Positions 26,293-35,383 of a stretch of DNA of 50,753 bases are shown here, piece after piece. How positions within the stretch are numbered: the first letter of the stretch is position 1; every line of letters begins with the position of its first letter. The notes under the pieces are model-generated. The model worked only from the letters and a program-made list of their open reading frames with translations. It made no database searches and was not told where the DNA came from. This stretch comes from Deltaproteobacteria bacterium ADurb.Bin207. Its GTDB lineage: Bacteria > Myxococcota_A > Polyangia > Polyangiales > Polyangiaceae. The stretch spans positions 1-50,753 of the forward strand of contig MWCO01000044.1 of NCBI GenBank assembly GCA_002070115.1, given 5' to 3'. The translations under genes and the position numbers were made by a program.

Positions 26293-28590
26293 TCAGGGAT
26301 GCGTTGATCGAATCTCCGAAACGAGAGGATATGCCTGCACAACATGCTGCAGGTACCATAAAATCGCGCGAGTACTCACCATCACATTGCGCGAACGGTC
26401 GGGGTTGTACCCGTAGTCTCCCGCTATATTCTCGAACACACGATCGAAGTTCAACCCCACCATCTTGCCTGTCCCATCGAGCACGGGGCTGCCCGAATTA
26501 CCGCCTGTCGTATCCGCATTGGACAAAAAACATAAGGGAACGTCGGCACCGGAGGGGTCGGCATACTGCCCAAACGCTTGATTCTCGAACGCGCGGAAAA
26601 GCATCTCCGGAACTTGAAAGGGAGGACTGCCCGTATGCTTGTCGAGCATCCCTCGAAACGTCGTTTGGGGAATATGCCAAACTCCATCCTGCGGAGCGTA
26701 GCCTGCCACATGGGCGAAACTGATACGCGGTGTGCTATTGGCATCGGGATAAAACGCTTTGCCGCGAAACGCGATCAAGGCTTGCAAATATGGACGCTCG
26801 AGACGAATCCTCGCACCTTCTCGCTCTTGATTGCGACGATCGAGGTCATCGAATTCTTGGCTCACCCGAAGAGCAAGTTGGATCATTGGGTCTTTCGACC
26901 GCCGAAGCTCATCCAACCCTAGGCCAAACGCATCGAGACGCCCCTGGATCATCCCAAGCTTGGTGCCTTGATATAACTCCCGCAGCTTTTTTTGAAGTTG
27001 ATCCGCTTCACACGGCAGTCCTTCTGGCCCAAGCAACGCACCGGGACGTTCGTGGGGAGCCAGGGCGCAAAGACGTTGAACCATGAGCCGCATCACGGCT
27101 CGGTCGGAATCCAGGTGGAGGCTTCGTTGCGCTTGCTCGAGTTCCCGACGAACCGTGTCACGATCGCGATCTTGATAACCGGGCTCTCGCACGTCGTCCG
27201 GTTTCTCTCTTTGCGCCGCCCACTTCACGATCCGTCGCGAAAAACCGAATACCTGTGCCCCCGATACCAAAGCACCGAGCAGTTGATCTTTTTGTCTCGT
27301 TTCGCGCGATGCCCGAAGGTGATTCTCCAAATCGTCGAGCACACTTGCATACCGCGCCGCTCGCTCGGGCTTTTCCGAGATCCACGCTCGAAGGGCCTCA
27401 TCTCGTCTTCGCGCGCGTTCGACCGCGCCGTTGGCGCGCAAACCTTTTATCATGCCACGAGCGTGAAATAGCCCATTGTTGAGACGTCGGAGCCACGACG
27501 ATACGACAAGACGAGCTGCCGGATCATCGCCTGCGCCCCGTTCCAACGCTTCGATCCAAGCGGTATACAGACTATCCCGAAATGGATAATACCATTCAAG
27601 GGCGTCTTCTACCTCGGTATGATGCGCATATCTACGCGTTTTTCCTGGTTTTCCTGCAACCATAACCAGGGATGGCGGAGTGGGGAACAATTCCGATACG
27701 GTCAGGTAGGTATCTGGATGATAGGGCACATTGGCACCGTCGTACTCCGCTGGTTCGCCAGAGGGTTTGACATAAGCCCGCAATATGGCGAAATCCAACG
27801 TGTGTCGCGGCCAATGCCAGTTGTCGATCTCACCGCCGTAATTGCCCAAGCTCTCCGGCGGAAAAGCCACGAGACGAACATCCTTCAGCTCCGTGTTTTC
27901 GAGCATCATGAACCGAAGTCCGTCGTTTTCTCGCGCCACTTCACAGCGCATATTGGGCTTGCTCTCACACTCGCGTACGAGCATCGATTCCCGACGCTCG
28001 ATCTCTTTTAGCCGTTGCAGGTCGGTCAACGACGAATCCAAGGTGTCGAGGATGCGAGAGGTCACGTCCGATTGCCGTTGAAACACGTACACCAGGGTTC
28101 CCAAACCGGGGAGTTCATCGGCGCGTGTCTTGGCGACGAAACCATCGGACAGGTAATCCCGACCGGGTGTCGAATTACGCTGAATGGCCCGATGAACACA
28201 ATGATGGTTCGTGATGAGCAAGCCATCAGAGGAAACGAACGAAGCGCTGCATCCCTGCAGCCCGGCCACCGCGCGAAGCAGCCCACCTTTTCCGGGTGTC
28301 CAAAGATCCGAAAGGGAAACCGCCAAACCTCGGTGGCGCAACTTCGACTCATCGAGTCGTGATAGATCGTGCCACGGCCACATGCCTTCCCCCGACGCGG
28401 GCGGTGGCATGAACCAGGAGCCGTTACCCGGAGTCGGACTCTCAGGCTTCGACGTGGTCTCGGTACAGGACGGCGACGCGTGGATCTGTGGATGGGAATA
28501 CGAGGGGGAGCAACTCACGAGGGATACTGCCACCAAAGCCACAAAATGCGGCAGCAGCATGGGCAATCTCTTTGCGAAACGGACGCGCAT
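26293..28590 (-). CDS. S46-family serine dipeptidyl-peptidase (DPP7/DPP11-like) lipoprotein
   Basis: The 765-residue product is of the length usual for S46 peptidases, which release dipeptides from peptide N-termini in the periplasm or at the surface. The chymotrypsin-like triad is visible: ITNHHCVH (catalytic His at 129/130), the NWHWPRHTLDFAILR segment with Asp, and TGGNSGSPVLDG with the nucleophilic Ser near the C-terminus. The helical insert typical of the family fills the middle. The leader ends in LVAVSLVSC, so it is probably a lipoprotein (Cys27). The S1-pocket residue that separates DPP7 from DPP11 specificity cannot be assigned without alignment. It may serve peptide scavenging. Confidence 0.93.
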   Translation of the reverse strand: MRVRFAKRLPMLLPHFVALVAVSLVSCSPSYSHPQIHASPSCTETTSKPESPTPGNGSWFMPPPASGEGMWPWHDLSRLDESKLRHRGLAVSLSDLWTPGKGGLLRAVAGLQGCSASFVSSDGLLITNHHCVHRAIQRNSTPGRDYLSDGFVAKTRADELPGLGTLVYVFQRQSDVTSRILDTLDSSLTDLQRLKEIERRESMLVRECESKPNMRCEVARENDGLRFMMLENTELKDVRLVAFPPESLGNYGGEIDNWHWPRHTLDFAILRAYVKPSGEPAEYDGANVPYHPDTYLTVSELFPTPPSLVMVAGKPGKTRRYAHHTEVEDALEWYYPFRDSLYTAWIEALERGAGDDPAARLVVSSWLRRLNNGLFHARGMIKGLRANGAVERARRRDEALRAWISEKPERAARYASVLDDLENHLRASRETRQKDQLLGALVSGAQVFGFSRRIVKWAAQREKPDDVREPGYQDRDRDTVRRELEQAQRSLHLDSDRAVMRLMVQRLCALAPHERPGALLGPEGLPCEADQLQKKLRELYQGTKLGMIQGRLDAFGLGLDELRRSKDPMIQLALRVSQEFDDLDRRNQEREGARIRLERPYLQALIAFRGKAFYPDANSTPRISFAHVAGYAPQDGVWHIPQTTFRGMLDKHTGSPPFQVPEMLFRAFENQAFGQYADPSGADVPLCFLSNADTTGGNSGSPVLDGTGKMVGLNFDRVFENIAGDYGYNPDRSRNVMVSTRAILWYLQHVVQAYPLVSEIRSTHP

Positions 28591-28599
28591 CTTCGCGAT

Positions 28600-28605
28600 A
28601 GCCTA
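28600..28605 (-). promoter_or_regulatory. TAGGCT, candidate -10 box of the S46 peptidase gene
   Basis: On the minus strand TAGGCT lies 9 nt before ATG 28590 with ATCGCGAAG between and no clear Shine-Dalgarno sequence. It fits the recurrent TAnnCT pattern. Confidence 0.3.
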
Positions 28606-28703
28606 ATCCGAACCCCACCCTGTGGCGACCCGAACCATCTCCGATGGGTTCTGCTGTTTTCCTGCCTTGACACACGACCCCGTATGCCATTGCCTATCGC
28701 GTC

Positions 28704-29360
28704 ATGGATGCTGATGAGAGCCGATCCAACCTCGATCTCGAGGGGCGGTGTGGAACCTGCGCTCGATTCGTTCGGGTCACCGAGCGGGTGGAGGCCCACG
28801 GTGCGGTAAGTCGTGTCGGCGACTGCCTGCTTGGCGTGTGGCCTTCGCCCTTGAACGAACGGGGAACCTGTCCCCATTACACGAAGCGAGGCGAATTCAA
28901 GCTCTCCTTATCCACAAAAAATCAACGAACCGCCACTCGAACCCCAAAACGAACTTCGCCCGTGGTGGCGCAACCCTTTTCGTTTCCAGAGGCAATGACC
29001 GACATGGATGCAGACGAATTCCGCTTGGCGCTTCGGCAAGTTCTCCGCGAGGAATTAGGCCTGGGCGAGGTGACCATCGCTCCCCGTTGGGCGGGAGGGC
29101 AAGTCATCGTCAAACCGGGGCGCGATGGAGTAGCGGAAAAAACGATCCCCATCGATAGCCTTTTTCACAAAATCGTGCTCATCCGCGACAAACTCCGGGT
29201 CCTGGAGCAAAAAATCAACAGCCATCCCCTCCTGACCGATGAAGATAAAGTGCAAATGCAGCAGTACATCACGCAATGCTACGGCTCGCTCACAACCTTC
29301 AACTTGTTGTTCGACGCAAAAGACGAAGGCTTCGTCGGACAACGTAATCGTGAGGAGTGA
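28704..29360 (+). CDS. Hypothetical protein with N-terminal Cys motif
   Basis: The 218-residue protein was not recognised. The first 70 residues carry CGTCARF, GDCLLG and CPHYTKRG, a possible zinc-binding set. After a Ser/Thr/Arg-rich linker, a second domain of about 120 residues follows (LRQVLREELGLGEVTIAPRW, then PIDSLFHKIVLIRDKLRVLE), which is helical and charged and lacks a signal peptide. TTGACA lies at 28667-28672, but no good -10 follows it. It is divergent from the S46 gene and precedes another Cys-containing orphan by 24-78 bp. Confidence 0.7.
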   Translation: MDADESRSNLDLEGRCGTCARFVRVTERVEAHGAVSRVGDCLLGVWPSPLNERGTCPHYTKRGEFKLSLSTKNQRTATRTPKRTSPVVAQPFSFPEAMTDMDADEFRLALRQVLREELGLGEVTIAPRWAGGQVIVKPGRDGVAEKTIPIDSLFHKIVLIRDKLRVLEQKINSHPLLTDEDKVQMQQYITQCYGSLTTFNLLFDAKDEGFVGQRNREE

Positions 29361-29438
29361 GCGAACGACCCGCTCAATTACAAAATGGGAAGGAACACGC
29401 GCAACGGCAGACAGCCGCGTATCATCCCATCTTCTAGG

Positions 29439-29750
29439 ATGGCTGCTCAATCCAGGAAATCACCGAATCTGAAGCTTGTTTCGAATTCCGAGGCGAAGCA
29501 CCCTCCGTCACAACCACGGTGCGCTTATTGTGTTCCAGCCGCTAAAGGCTCGAATGACCCGGCGGATATCGCCGACGAGTGCCTTATCAAAATGCTGGGG
29601 CAAGACGAGCGCAAACAGGTCTCGTTGTTGTTGTACCGACTCGGACGCGAGGAGGGACTTTTTGACCAAAAATGTCCGATGACTCGCGACAAAACCTATA
29701 CGCATTGCCCATTTTATGAAGATATTGTCGATATCGCCGACGAATCCTGA
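29439..29750 (+). CDS. Small hypothetical protein with CxxC and CP motifs
   Basis: About 103 residues. It has CAYC, a central Cys in DECLIKMLG, and CPMTRDKTYTHCPFYEDI: five Cys that may bind a metal or iron-sulfur cluster. The frame is open from ATG 29385 (121 residues), and neither start has a clear ribosome-binding site. It lies between another Cys-containing orphan and aconitase, all on the same strand. No family was recognised. Confidence 0.6.
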   Translation: MAAQSRKSPNLKLVSNSEAKHPPSQPRCAYCVPAAKGSNDPADIADECLIKMLGQDERKQVSLLLYRLGREEGLFDQKCPMTRDKTYTHCPFYEDIVDIADES

Positions 29751-29822
29751 ACGCGGCGACAAGACGGTGCCCACTCCACCTCAGTCTTGTGGTTCGACCC
29801 AACACGCCCCATGATGCGGGGC

Positions 29823-32111
29823 ATGAAAAATACCCCAGCGTTGACGGAAGCTTCGGTTCGACAAGTGTATGAACGGCAGGCTCAGCGACATGAATGGGCC
29901 CGAAACTTACTCGGTCGCCCCTTGACCCTCGCCGAAAAAATCCTTTTCGCTCACGTCAAACCTTATCCCGACGCGGCGCCGAAGGACTTCACGCGATTGA
30001 AGTCCTCCACCCAGCTTTGGCCGGACCGCGTGACCTTACAAGATGCCACGGCCCAAATGGCGATCCTCCAGTTCATGCAGGCCGGTGTCCCTCGGGTCGC
30101 CGTTCCCTCCACCGTGCATTGCGACCACCTCATCCAGGCCCAACAAGGAGCCCAAAAAGACCTGCTCCGCGCTTTCGACGAAAACCAAGAAGTCTACGAT
30201 TTTCTCGCAAGCGCCTCGAAAAAATACGGCCTCGGATTCTGGCAACCCGGAGCGGGCATCATTCATCAAGTCGTTCTCGAAAACTACGCTTTCCCCGGGG
30301 CGCTCATCATTGGAACGGATTCCCATACCCCCAATGGCGGCGGCCTCGGTATGCTCGCCATCGGCGTTGGCGGCGCTGATGCCGTCGATGTCATGGTCGG
30401 CGCTCCTTTCGGCCTTCGATGGCCCGGCGTCATCGGCGTGCGGCTCACCGGAAAACTATCCGGATGGACCGCCCCCAAAGACGTCATCCTGCATCTCATG
30501 GGCATCCTCACCACCCGCGGGGGAACCGGGCATATCGTCGAGTTTTTCGGCCCAGGCACCGCAAGTCTTTCGGCCACCGGCAAAGGCACGATCTGCAACA
30601 TGGGCGCGGAACACGGCGCCACCACCTCCGTATTTCCCTTCGACCAAGCCATGGCAGTCTATCTACGCGCGACAGGACGGGAAGCCATCGCTGCCCTTGC
30701 CGAGCAGCACGCCTCGGAACTGCGCGCGGATAAACAAGTCGAAGACGATCCGGAGCGATTCTATGACCGCGTCATCGAAATCGACCTCGATACCCTCGAG
30801 CCCCATATCAATGGCCCTCATTCCCCGGACCGCGCCTATCCGATCTCAAAACTCGCCGAAGCCATCGCTTCCGAATCCTGGCCGGACAAGCTTTCCGCTA
30901 CCTTGATCGGAAGCTGCACCAACTCGTCTTACGAAGATATGGTTCGCTCCGCGGCCGTCGTGCAAGCTGCGCGCGCCCAGGGATTGAAACTCGCCTCCCC
31001 GCTTTACGTCACCCCCGGCTCGGACCAGATCTTTGAAACCCTGAAACGCGACGGTTTGCTCGAGATCTTCGAAAATGCCGGGGCGCTCGTTCTCGCCAAC
31101 GCTTGCGGCCCCTGCATCGGTCAATGGAAACGGGAAGATATCGTCCAAGGCCAAGAAAACACCATCCTCAATAGCTACAACCGCAATTTCCCGCGTCGCA
31201 ATGATGGCAATCCCGCTACCTTGAGCTTCATTGGAAGCCCGGAAATCGTCACGGCCCTGGCTTTTGCCGGTCGGCTGTCTTTCAATCCCATGAAAGACAC
31301 ACTCGTGGCAGCCGATGGGAAAACCGTTCGGCTACAAGCCCCTTCTCCAGCCGAAAATGGAGGCCTGCCAAAAGCCGGATTCGCTCATGGGCTGGCTGGA
31401 TTCATCGAACCCGCCGAAGACGGCAACGATCTCGAAGTGCTGATCGACCCAAAAAGCAAACGATTACAACGCCTCGAACCGTTTGCCCCGTGGGATGGAA
31501 AAGACTTCGAAAACCTTGTCGTCCTACTCAAAGCCACAGGCAAATGTACGACGGACCATATCTCCCCCGCGGGACCATGGTTGCGTTTTCGAGGACATAT
31601 CGACGCCATCAGTGACAATATGTTTTTAGGAGCCAATAACGCGTTTACGGACAAACCTGGCACGGCGGTCAGCGCGTTGAGCGGCGAAAACGAAGTCCCC
31701 ATCGCCGCTCTCGCCCGTGCCTACCGCGCCCAAAACATCGGATGGGTGGCGGTGGGAGACTGGAACTACGGAGAAGGTTCGAGTCGAGAACATGCGGCCA
31801 TGAGCCCTCGTTTCCTAGGCGCCAAGGCCGTTATCACCCGCTCGTTCGCACGTATTCACGAAACCAACCTCAAAAAACAAGGCGTTCTGCCCCTCACCTT
31901 CTCCAATCCCGCCGATTACGACAAAATCCGCGCCGATGACCGGCTCAACCTCCTCAACCTTCAAGCTCTTACCCCTAACGGGACGGTCATTTGCCGCATC
32001 GACCATGCCGACGGCTCCAAAGAGCAGATCGAATTGAAGCATTCGCTGGATGCCGAACAGATCGAATGGTTCAAGGCTGGTTCCGCGCTCAACGTTTTCG
32101 CGCAGCGTTGA
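29823..32111 (+). CDS. Aconitate hydratase (mitochondrial-type)
   Basis: Aconitase isomerises citrate and isocitrate in the TCA cycle using a [4Fe-4S] cluster. The 762-residue sequence follows the ACO2 branch closely: RPLTLAEKI, RVTLQDATAQMAILQF, VPSTVHCDHLIQAQ, GTDSHTPNGGGLG and YGEGSSREHAAMSPR. Cluster ligands are Cys365 (GSCTNSS) and Cys428/Cys431 (ACGPCIG). The frame starts at TTG 29787, but ATG 29823 starts nearer the conserved N-terminus and was chosen. The domain order (domains 1-3, linker, swivel domain) is complete. The downstream lipoprotein starts 15 nt after the stop, so co-transcription is likely. Confidence 0.96.
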   Translation: MKNTPALTEASVRQVYERQAQRHEWARNLLGRPLTLAEKILFAHVKPYPDAAPKDFTRLKSSTQLWPDRVTLQDATAQMAILQFMQAGVPRVAVPSTVHCDHLIQAQQGAQKDLLRAFDENQEVYDFLASASKKYGLGFWQPGAGIIHQVVLENYAFPGALIIGTDSHTPNGGGLGMLAIGVGGADAVDVMVGAPFGLRWPGVIGVRLTGKLSGWTAPKDVILHLMGILTTRGGTGHIVEFFGPGTASLSATGKGTICNMGAEHGATTSVFPFDQAMAVYLRATGREAIAALAEQHASELRADKQVEDDPERFYDRVIEIDLDTLEPHINGPHSPDRAYPISKLAEAIASESWPDKLSATLIGSCTNSSYEDMVRSAAVVQAARAQGLKLASPLYVTPGSDQIFETLKRDGLLEIFENAGALVLANACGPCIGQWKREDIVQGQENTILNSYNRNFPRRNDGNPATLSFIGSPEIVTALAFAGRLSFNPMKDTLVAADGKTVRLQAPSPAENGGLPKAGFAHGLAGFIEPAEDGNDLEVLIDPKSKRLQRLEPFAPWDGKDFENLVVLLKATGKCTTDHISPAGPWLRFRGHIDAISDNMFLGANNAFTDKPGTAVSALSGENEVPIAALARAYRAQNIGWVAVGDWNYGEGSSREHAAMSPRFLGAKAVITRSFARIHETNLKKQGVLPLTFSNPADYDKIRADDRLNLLNLQALTPNGTVICRIDHADGSKEQIELKHSLDAEQIEWFKAGSALNVFAQR

Positions 32112-32125
32112 CGATAGCGACTACC

Positions 32126-32995
32126 ATGTTCGCCCTTCGCGCCATCGCTTTTTGCTCCATGACCGCCTTTCTCGGCGCGTGCGAGACACGAAAAGCTCCC
32201 ACCCCTTCCTCCACCACGGCGGACCCTCCCTGTCCCGCGCTTGCTCCCCTCGATTCTTGGCGGCTCATCACTACGGACTATTTCCAGGCAAAACTGCCCG
32301 CTTCCTTCGACCAAACCCCCGTTTCGAAGGGAATTGGCTTTCGAGATCCCACCGGCCCTCGCATACGATTTTCCAACGTAGATTGGCCCGCCGAATCCGG
32401 CAATACGCCCCAAGCCCTCGATATCCTCGTCGATGGAGTTCGTCGCGAAGCTTCCGACGCTGGCCTTTCTCTGACCTTGGGCCCCGTTTTGGAACGCGGC
32501 ACACCGCAACGACCCAGCCGCCTTTTTTCCGTCACATCCCCAAACCTCAACGTGGTGCAGGGAATCGTAGCACAACGCATCCATTCCCAATTCATGGCGA
32601 TCTCGTTCACCCTGGAGCAAGAGTCCTCACAAACTTCAGCAAAATGCCTGGAAATTATGGCTACTCAGGTGATCGACACGATTGAATTGCGGCCGTCGCC
32701 AGCCCTAGCTGCATCAACGCCTCCGGCCGATACCCCCTTGCTTCGTCTTACCCCCGCTGCGGTCCAGGAACTCAACCATCAGCTCGAACACGGTGAAGTC
32801 GTGTGGCTCGGGGCCAATCGCGAGGGTAACGAGGTGTCTTTTCTGCTCGACGTGGGGCGGGAGATTCCCCCCAATTCGCGACGGATGCACATCGATGGGA
32901 TTGCTTTTGCCATTGACCGTGGGAGCGAGCCGATGGTCCGGGGCGTGACGATTGACTTCGCACCGGGGCAGGGATTCGCGTTTCACCGCCCCTAA
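32126..32995 (+). CDS. Lipoprotein with C-terminal IscA/HesB-like domain lacking cysteines
   Basis: The 289-residue protein has a leader ending in FLGAC, giving a lipidated Cys. Residues about 40-180 form a mixed alpha/beta domain reminiscent of PsbP/DcrB-type folds (LPASFDQTPVSKGIGFRDP, QSSAKCLEIMATQVIDTIEL region). Residues 205-289 match the A-type iron-sulfur carrier fold: LRLTPAAVQELNHQL at the start, and GIAFAIDRGSEPMVRGVTID with GQGFAFHRP at the end, where IscA has a GFKFTNP strand before its CGCG tail. All three cluster ligands are missing: the GCSG loop reads EGNEV, and the protein ends before the CGC tail. It cannot bind iron-sulfur clusters in the IscA way, so the fold is probably used for binding or structure. 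It lies 15 nt downstream of aconitase. Confidence 0.72.
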   Translation: MFALRAIAFCSMTAFLGACETRKAPTPSSTTADPPCPALAPLDSWRLITTDYFQAKLPASFDQTPVSKGIGFRDPTGPRIRFSNVDWPAESGNTPQALDILVDGVRREASDAGLSLTLGPVLERGTPQRPSRLFSVTSPNLNVVQGIVAQRIHSQFMAISFTLEQESSQTSAKCLEIMATQVIDTIELRPSPALAASTPPADTPLLRLTPAAVQELNHQLEHGEVVWLGANREGNEVSFLLDVGREIPPNSRRMHIDGIAFAIDRGSEPMVRGVTIDFAPGQGFAFHRP

Positions 32996-33222
32996 GCCAG
33001 GGCTGTTATCCTCCGCACATTTCCCTACTTTTACATCTAACCTGCGACCAATCGATTCCCACTGGGATCATTATATTCTCACGTGATTACGCCGAAACCC
33101 CGTAGCGATTGCTCCTACTTCCGCGAATTTATCTCTTCGACTTACCTGATATCCCATGGTACATAATGTGCTTACATCGGCGCCACGACGCTGTTGTCCC
33201 CACGGAGCCGTCCCTATTGCCC

Positions 33223-35325
33223 ATGAAGTCCACAAATATACTCCGCTTTTTTGCTTTTTTTACCCTTCTTGCCAGTGGCGGCTGCGGGTCTCCCGATACC
33301 GAACGCGATGATGGGCATTCGGACTCCACGAATGTGCCGGAGTTGGGAGGAAAGGCGGACAACGCGGATGGCTACAACGAACTCAACCTCGAAGCCGGGA
33401 AACAGGTGCTTTACGAGGTGCAAATCCGGACGGCCAATGCTTGTCATCCGGATAGGGGCAGCCCAGCGCAGCGCGAGGCCTGCCGAACCAAAATATCCCC
33501 ACAAATCCCTTATCGAGCGGAAGGAATGACCTGCCCCCAAATCGACGAATTGCAAAAAATTCGATTGGGCACCATCGAGGATATGCTCGAAAATACATCA
33601 GATTATCGTCAAGGAATCACCTTGCGCCACATTCGTGAAAACGTGGGCGCAACGATGATCTGGTTCATGCCGCTTTTCCCCAACAATGATACCTGGAGCA
33701 TCCCGGACCCTTGCGACAATCTCGGCTCGCCCTACGCCGTTCGGGACTACTTCCACGTACGTGGAACGCTTTCGCGCGCTTGTATCAAAAAAGGGGCCGA
33801 CGAATACTCCCCGGAACCTTGTTGGGGCAACGATTCGATGGATGCGCTCATCGAAAAGGCCCATGCCATGGGATTGAAGGTCATGCTCGACGTGGCTTTC
33901 AATCACTTTGGGCACGGCTATCTCATGTATGATGTGGCGGATCATCGTCCAACGCGAGACCGGCTCGACGAGGGCGAGGATATCGAGCGTCTTTGGGATT
34001 ATGCGGCTACCGAGGAGGCGGCGTTGCTGTGGCCGGAGGTGGTGGATACACCCGAAAAACTCGAGGCGGTAACGGCGCGCGATCCGCAACAGAAAAAGCT
34101 CCTTGACGCCCTATTGGCCAAGTGTCCCGGGCTGCAGGGCGAGGCTCTGGTTCGCAGCTACCACATGTACCGAGCGGCTTTTGACCACGAAAGAACGGCG
34201 ATGACCTGTGATGGAGCCTTCTTGGAACACCAGGTCCCCGGGTTTTACCTGGGAGCCAATGCGTGGGACGCCTCGACGCACAGCGGGGACAACTTCACCA
34301 ACAACTGGCGCGATGTGAAGTTTCTCTACCACCACGAAAGCAATGCCGCTCATAAATGGGATTTCTATCGCCAGCGCGAATACCTCTTTCGCATCCTGAA
34401 TTACTGGGTTTCCAAAGGCGTCGATGGCTTCCGACTCGATCACACCACCGACGCCGATGGCGGAATGGGCTCGAAAGAATGGGATTATATCATCTCCAAG
34501 GTCGATTATTACGCATGGCGTCGCGGCCAGGCCCGCCCCATTTATCTCGCCGAAGAGTTTCACGATCAGATGGAAATGAATAAGGTCGTGGACATCATGA
34601 CCGAGGGGTATGTGGGAGATATGACAGGGCGCGGAGGGCGCATCAAGGATACGGCTCACGTGGAACGGGTGCTGCGCAGCATGGAGCGGTTCGGGGGCCA
34701 TACCTTCGTCATGACGGCCCTGGAAACCCACGATGAGGTGCGTTTGCTGCAAGACACGGGGTTTGACATCTGGACTGGGGCCGGTTTTTGGGGAATCGGA
34801 GCCACCACGCGATCCACGCCCATGCTATTGATGGGCCAGGAGTTCGGAGAGCCCTGGGGCCTCGGATTCCGAAAATCCGCGTTCATGCCAAGCCGGTTCG
34901 AAGGCACCGAGCAATTTCACCCGCAGGGCCAATCCCTCGTGCAATCCTACGGCGCCATGAATCGCGCCCGCCTGGAGCCAGCCAACCAAGCCTTGCTTTC
35001 CGCCAATCATTACTTCTTGCGCCCGCGCAACACACCCCAGGACCCCGATTCGCGCCTCTTCGCCCAGGCCAAATGGACCGCGGGGAGTGTCGTTTTTGTC
35101 TTCCACAACCTCTGGAATCAGGACGTATCCCAGAGCTTTGCGTTGCCTGGCGAATTGACCGCCCTTCTCGGCATCGTGGCTCAGGGCTCCTATCGGATGG
35201 TGGATATCCTGAACAACGATGAGCCAGGACCTTGCACCACGGGTTCCGGACTTGCCCGGGAAATCCCCATCACCATGAAAGCCTCGGAACGGATGAAGTG
35301 GTTGCGCCTGGAAATTTGCCGCTGA
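33223..35325 (+). CDS. Secreted GH13 (alpha-amylase superfamily) lipoprotein
   Basis: The 700-residue protein has a signal peptide ending near LLASGGC (a loose lipobox), then a GGKADNADG segment. The GH13 conserved regions are all present: region I MLDVAFNHFGHG, region II DGFRLDH with nucleophile Asp406, region III IYLAEEF with acid/base Glu444 (or 445), region IV ALETHDEV with Asp504. The domain is large, with an insertion after region I, and the C-terminal part (from ARLEPANQALLSANH) is beta-rich. GH13 enzymes hydrolyse or rearrange alpha-glucans; exact specificity is not clear. ATG 33223 begins the signal peptide; the longer frame does not. The next gene has a starch-binding domain. Confidence 0.9.
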   Translation: MKSTNILRFFAFFTLLASGGCGSPDTERDDGHSDSTNVPELGGKADNADGYNELNLEAGKQVLYEVQIRTANACHPDRGSPAQREACRTKISPQIPYRAEGMTCPQIDELQKIRLGTIEDMLENTSDYRQGITLRHIRENVGATMIWFMPLFPNNDTWSIPDPCDNLGSPYAVRDYFHVRGTLSRACIKKGADEYSPEPCWGNDSMDALIEKAHAMGLKVMLDVAFNHFGHGYLMYDVADHRPTRDRLDEGEDIERLWDYAATEEAALLWPEVVDTPEKLEAVTARDPQQKKLLDALLAKCPGLQGEALVRSYHMYRAAFDHERTAMTCDGAFLEHQVPGFYLGANAWDASTHSGDNFTNNWRDVKFLYHHESNAAHKWDFYRQREYLFRILNYWVSKGVDGFRLDHTTDADGGMGSKEWDYIISKVDYYAWRRGQARPIYLAEEFHDQMEMNKVVDIMTEGYVGDMTGRGGRIKDTAHVERVLRSMERFGGHTFVMTALETHDEVRLLQDTGFDIWTGAGFWGIGATTRSTPMLLMGQEFGEPWGLGFRKSAFMPSRFEGTEQFHPQGQSLVQSYGAMNRARLEPANQALLSANHYFLRPRNTPQDPDSRLFAQAKWTAGSVVFVFHNLWNQDVSQSFALPGELTALLGIVAQGSYRMVDILNNDEPGPCTTGSGLAREIPITMKASERMKWLRLEICR

Positions 35326-35383
35326 TGCTTTTCTTCTCCCTCCATGGTAGGGTGCAAAAAATCAATTGAGCCGGAAATTCGCC

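Noticed and set aside
28908..28917. TTATCCACA, a DnaA-box-like 9-mer
   Set aside because: Single copy inside a coding region with no oriC neighbours; taken as chance.
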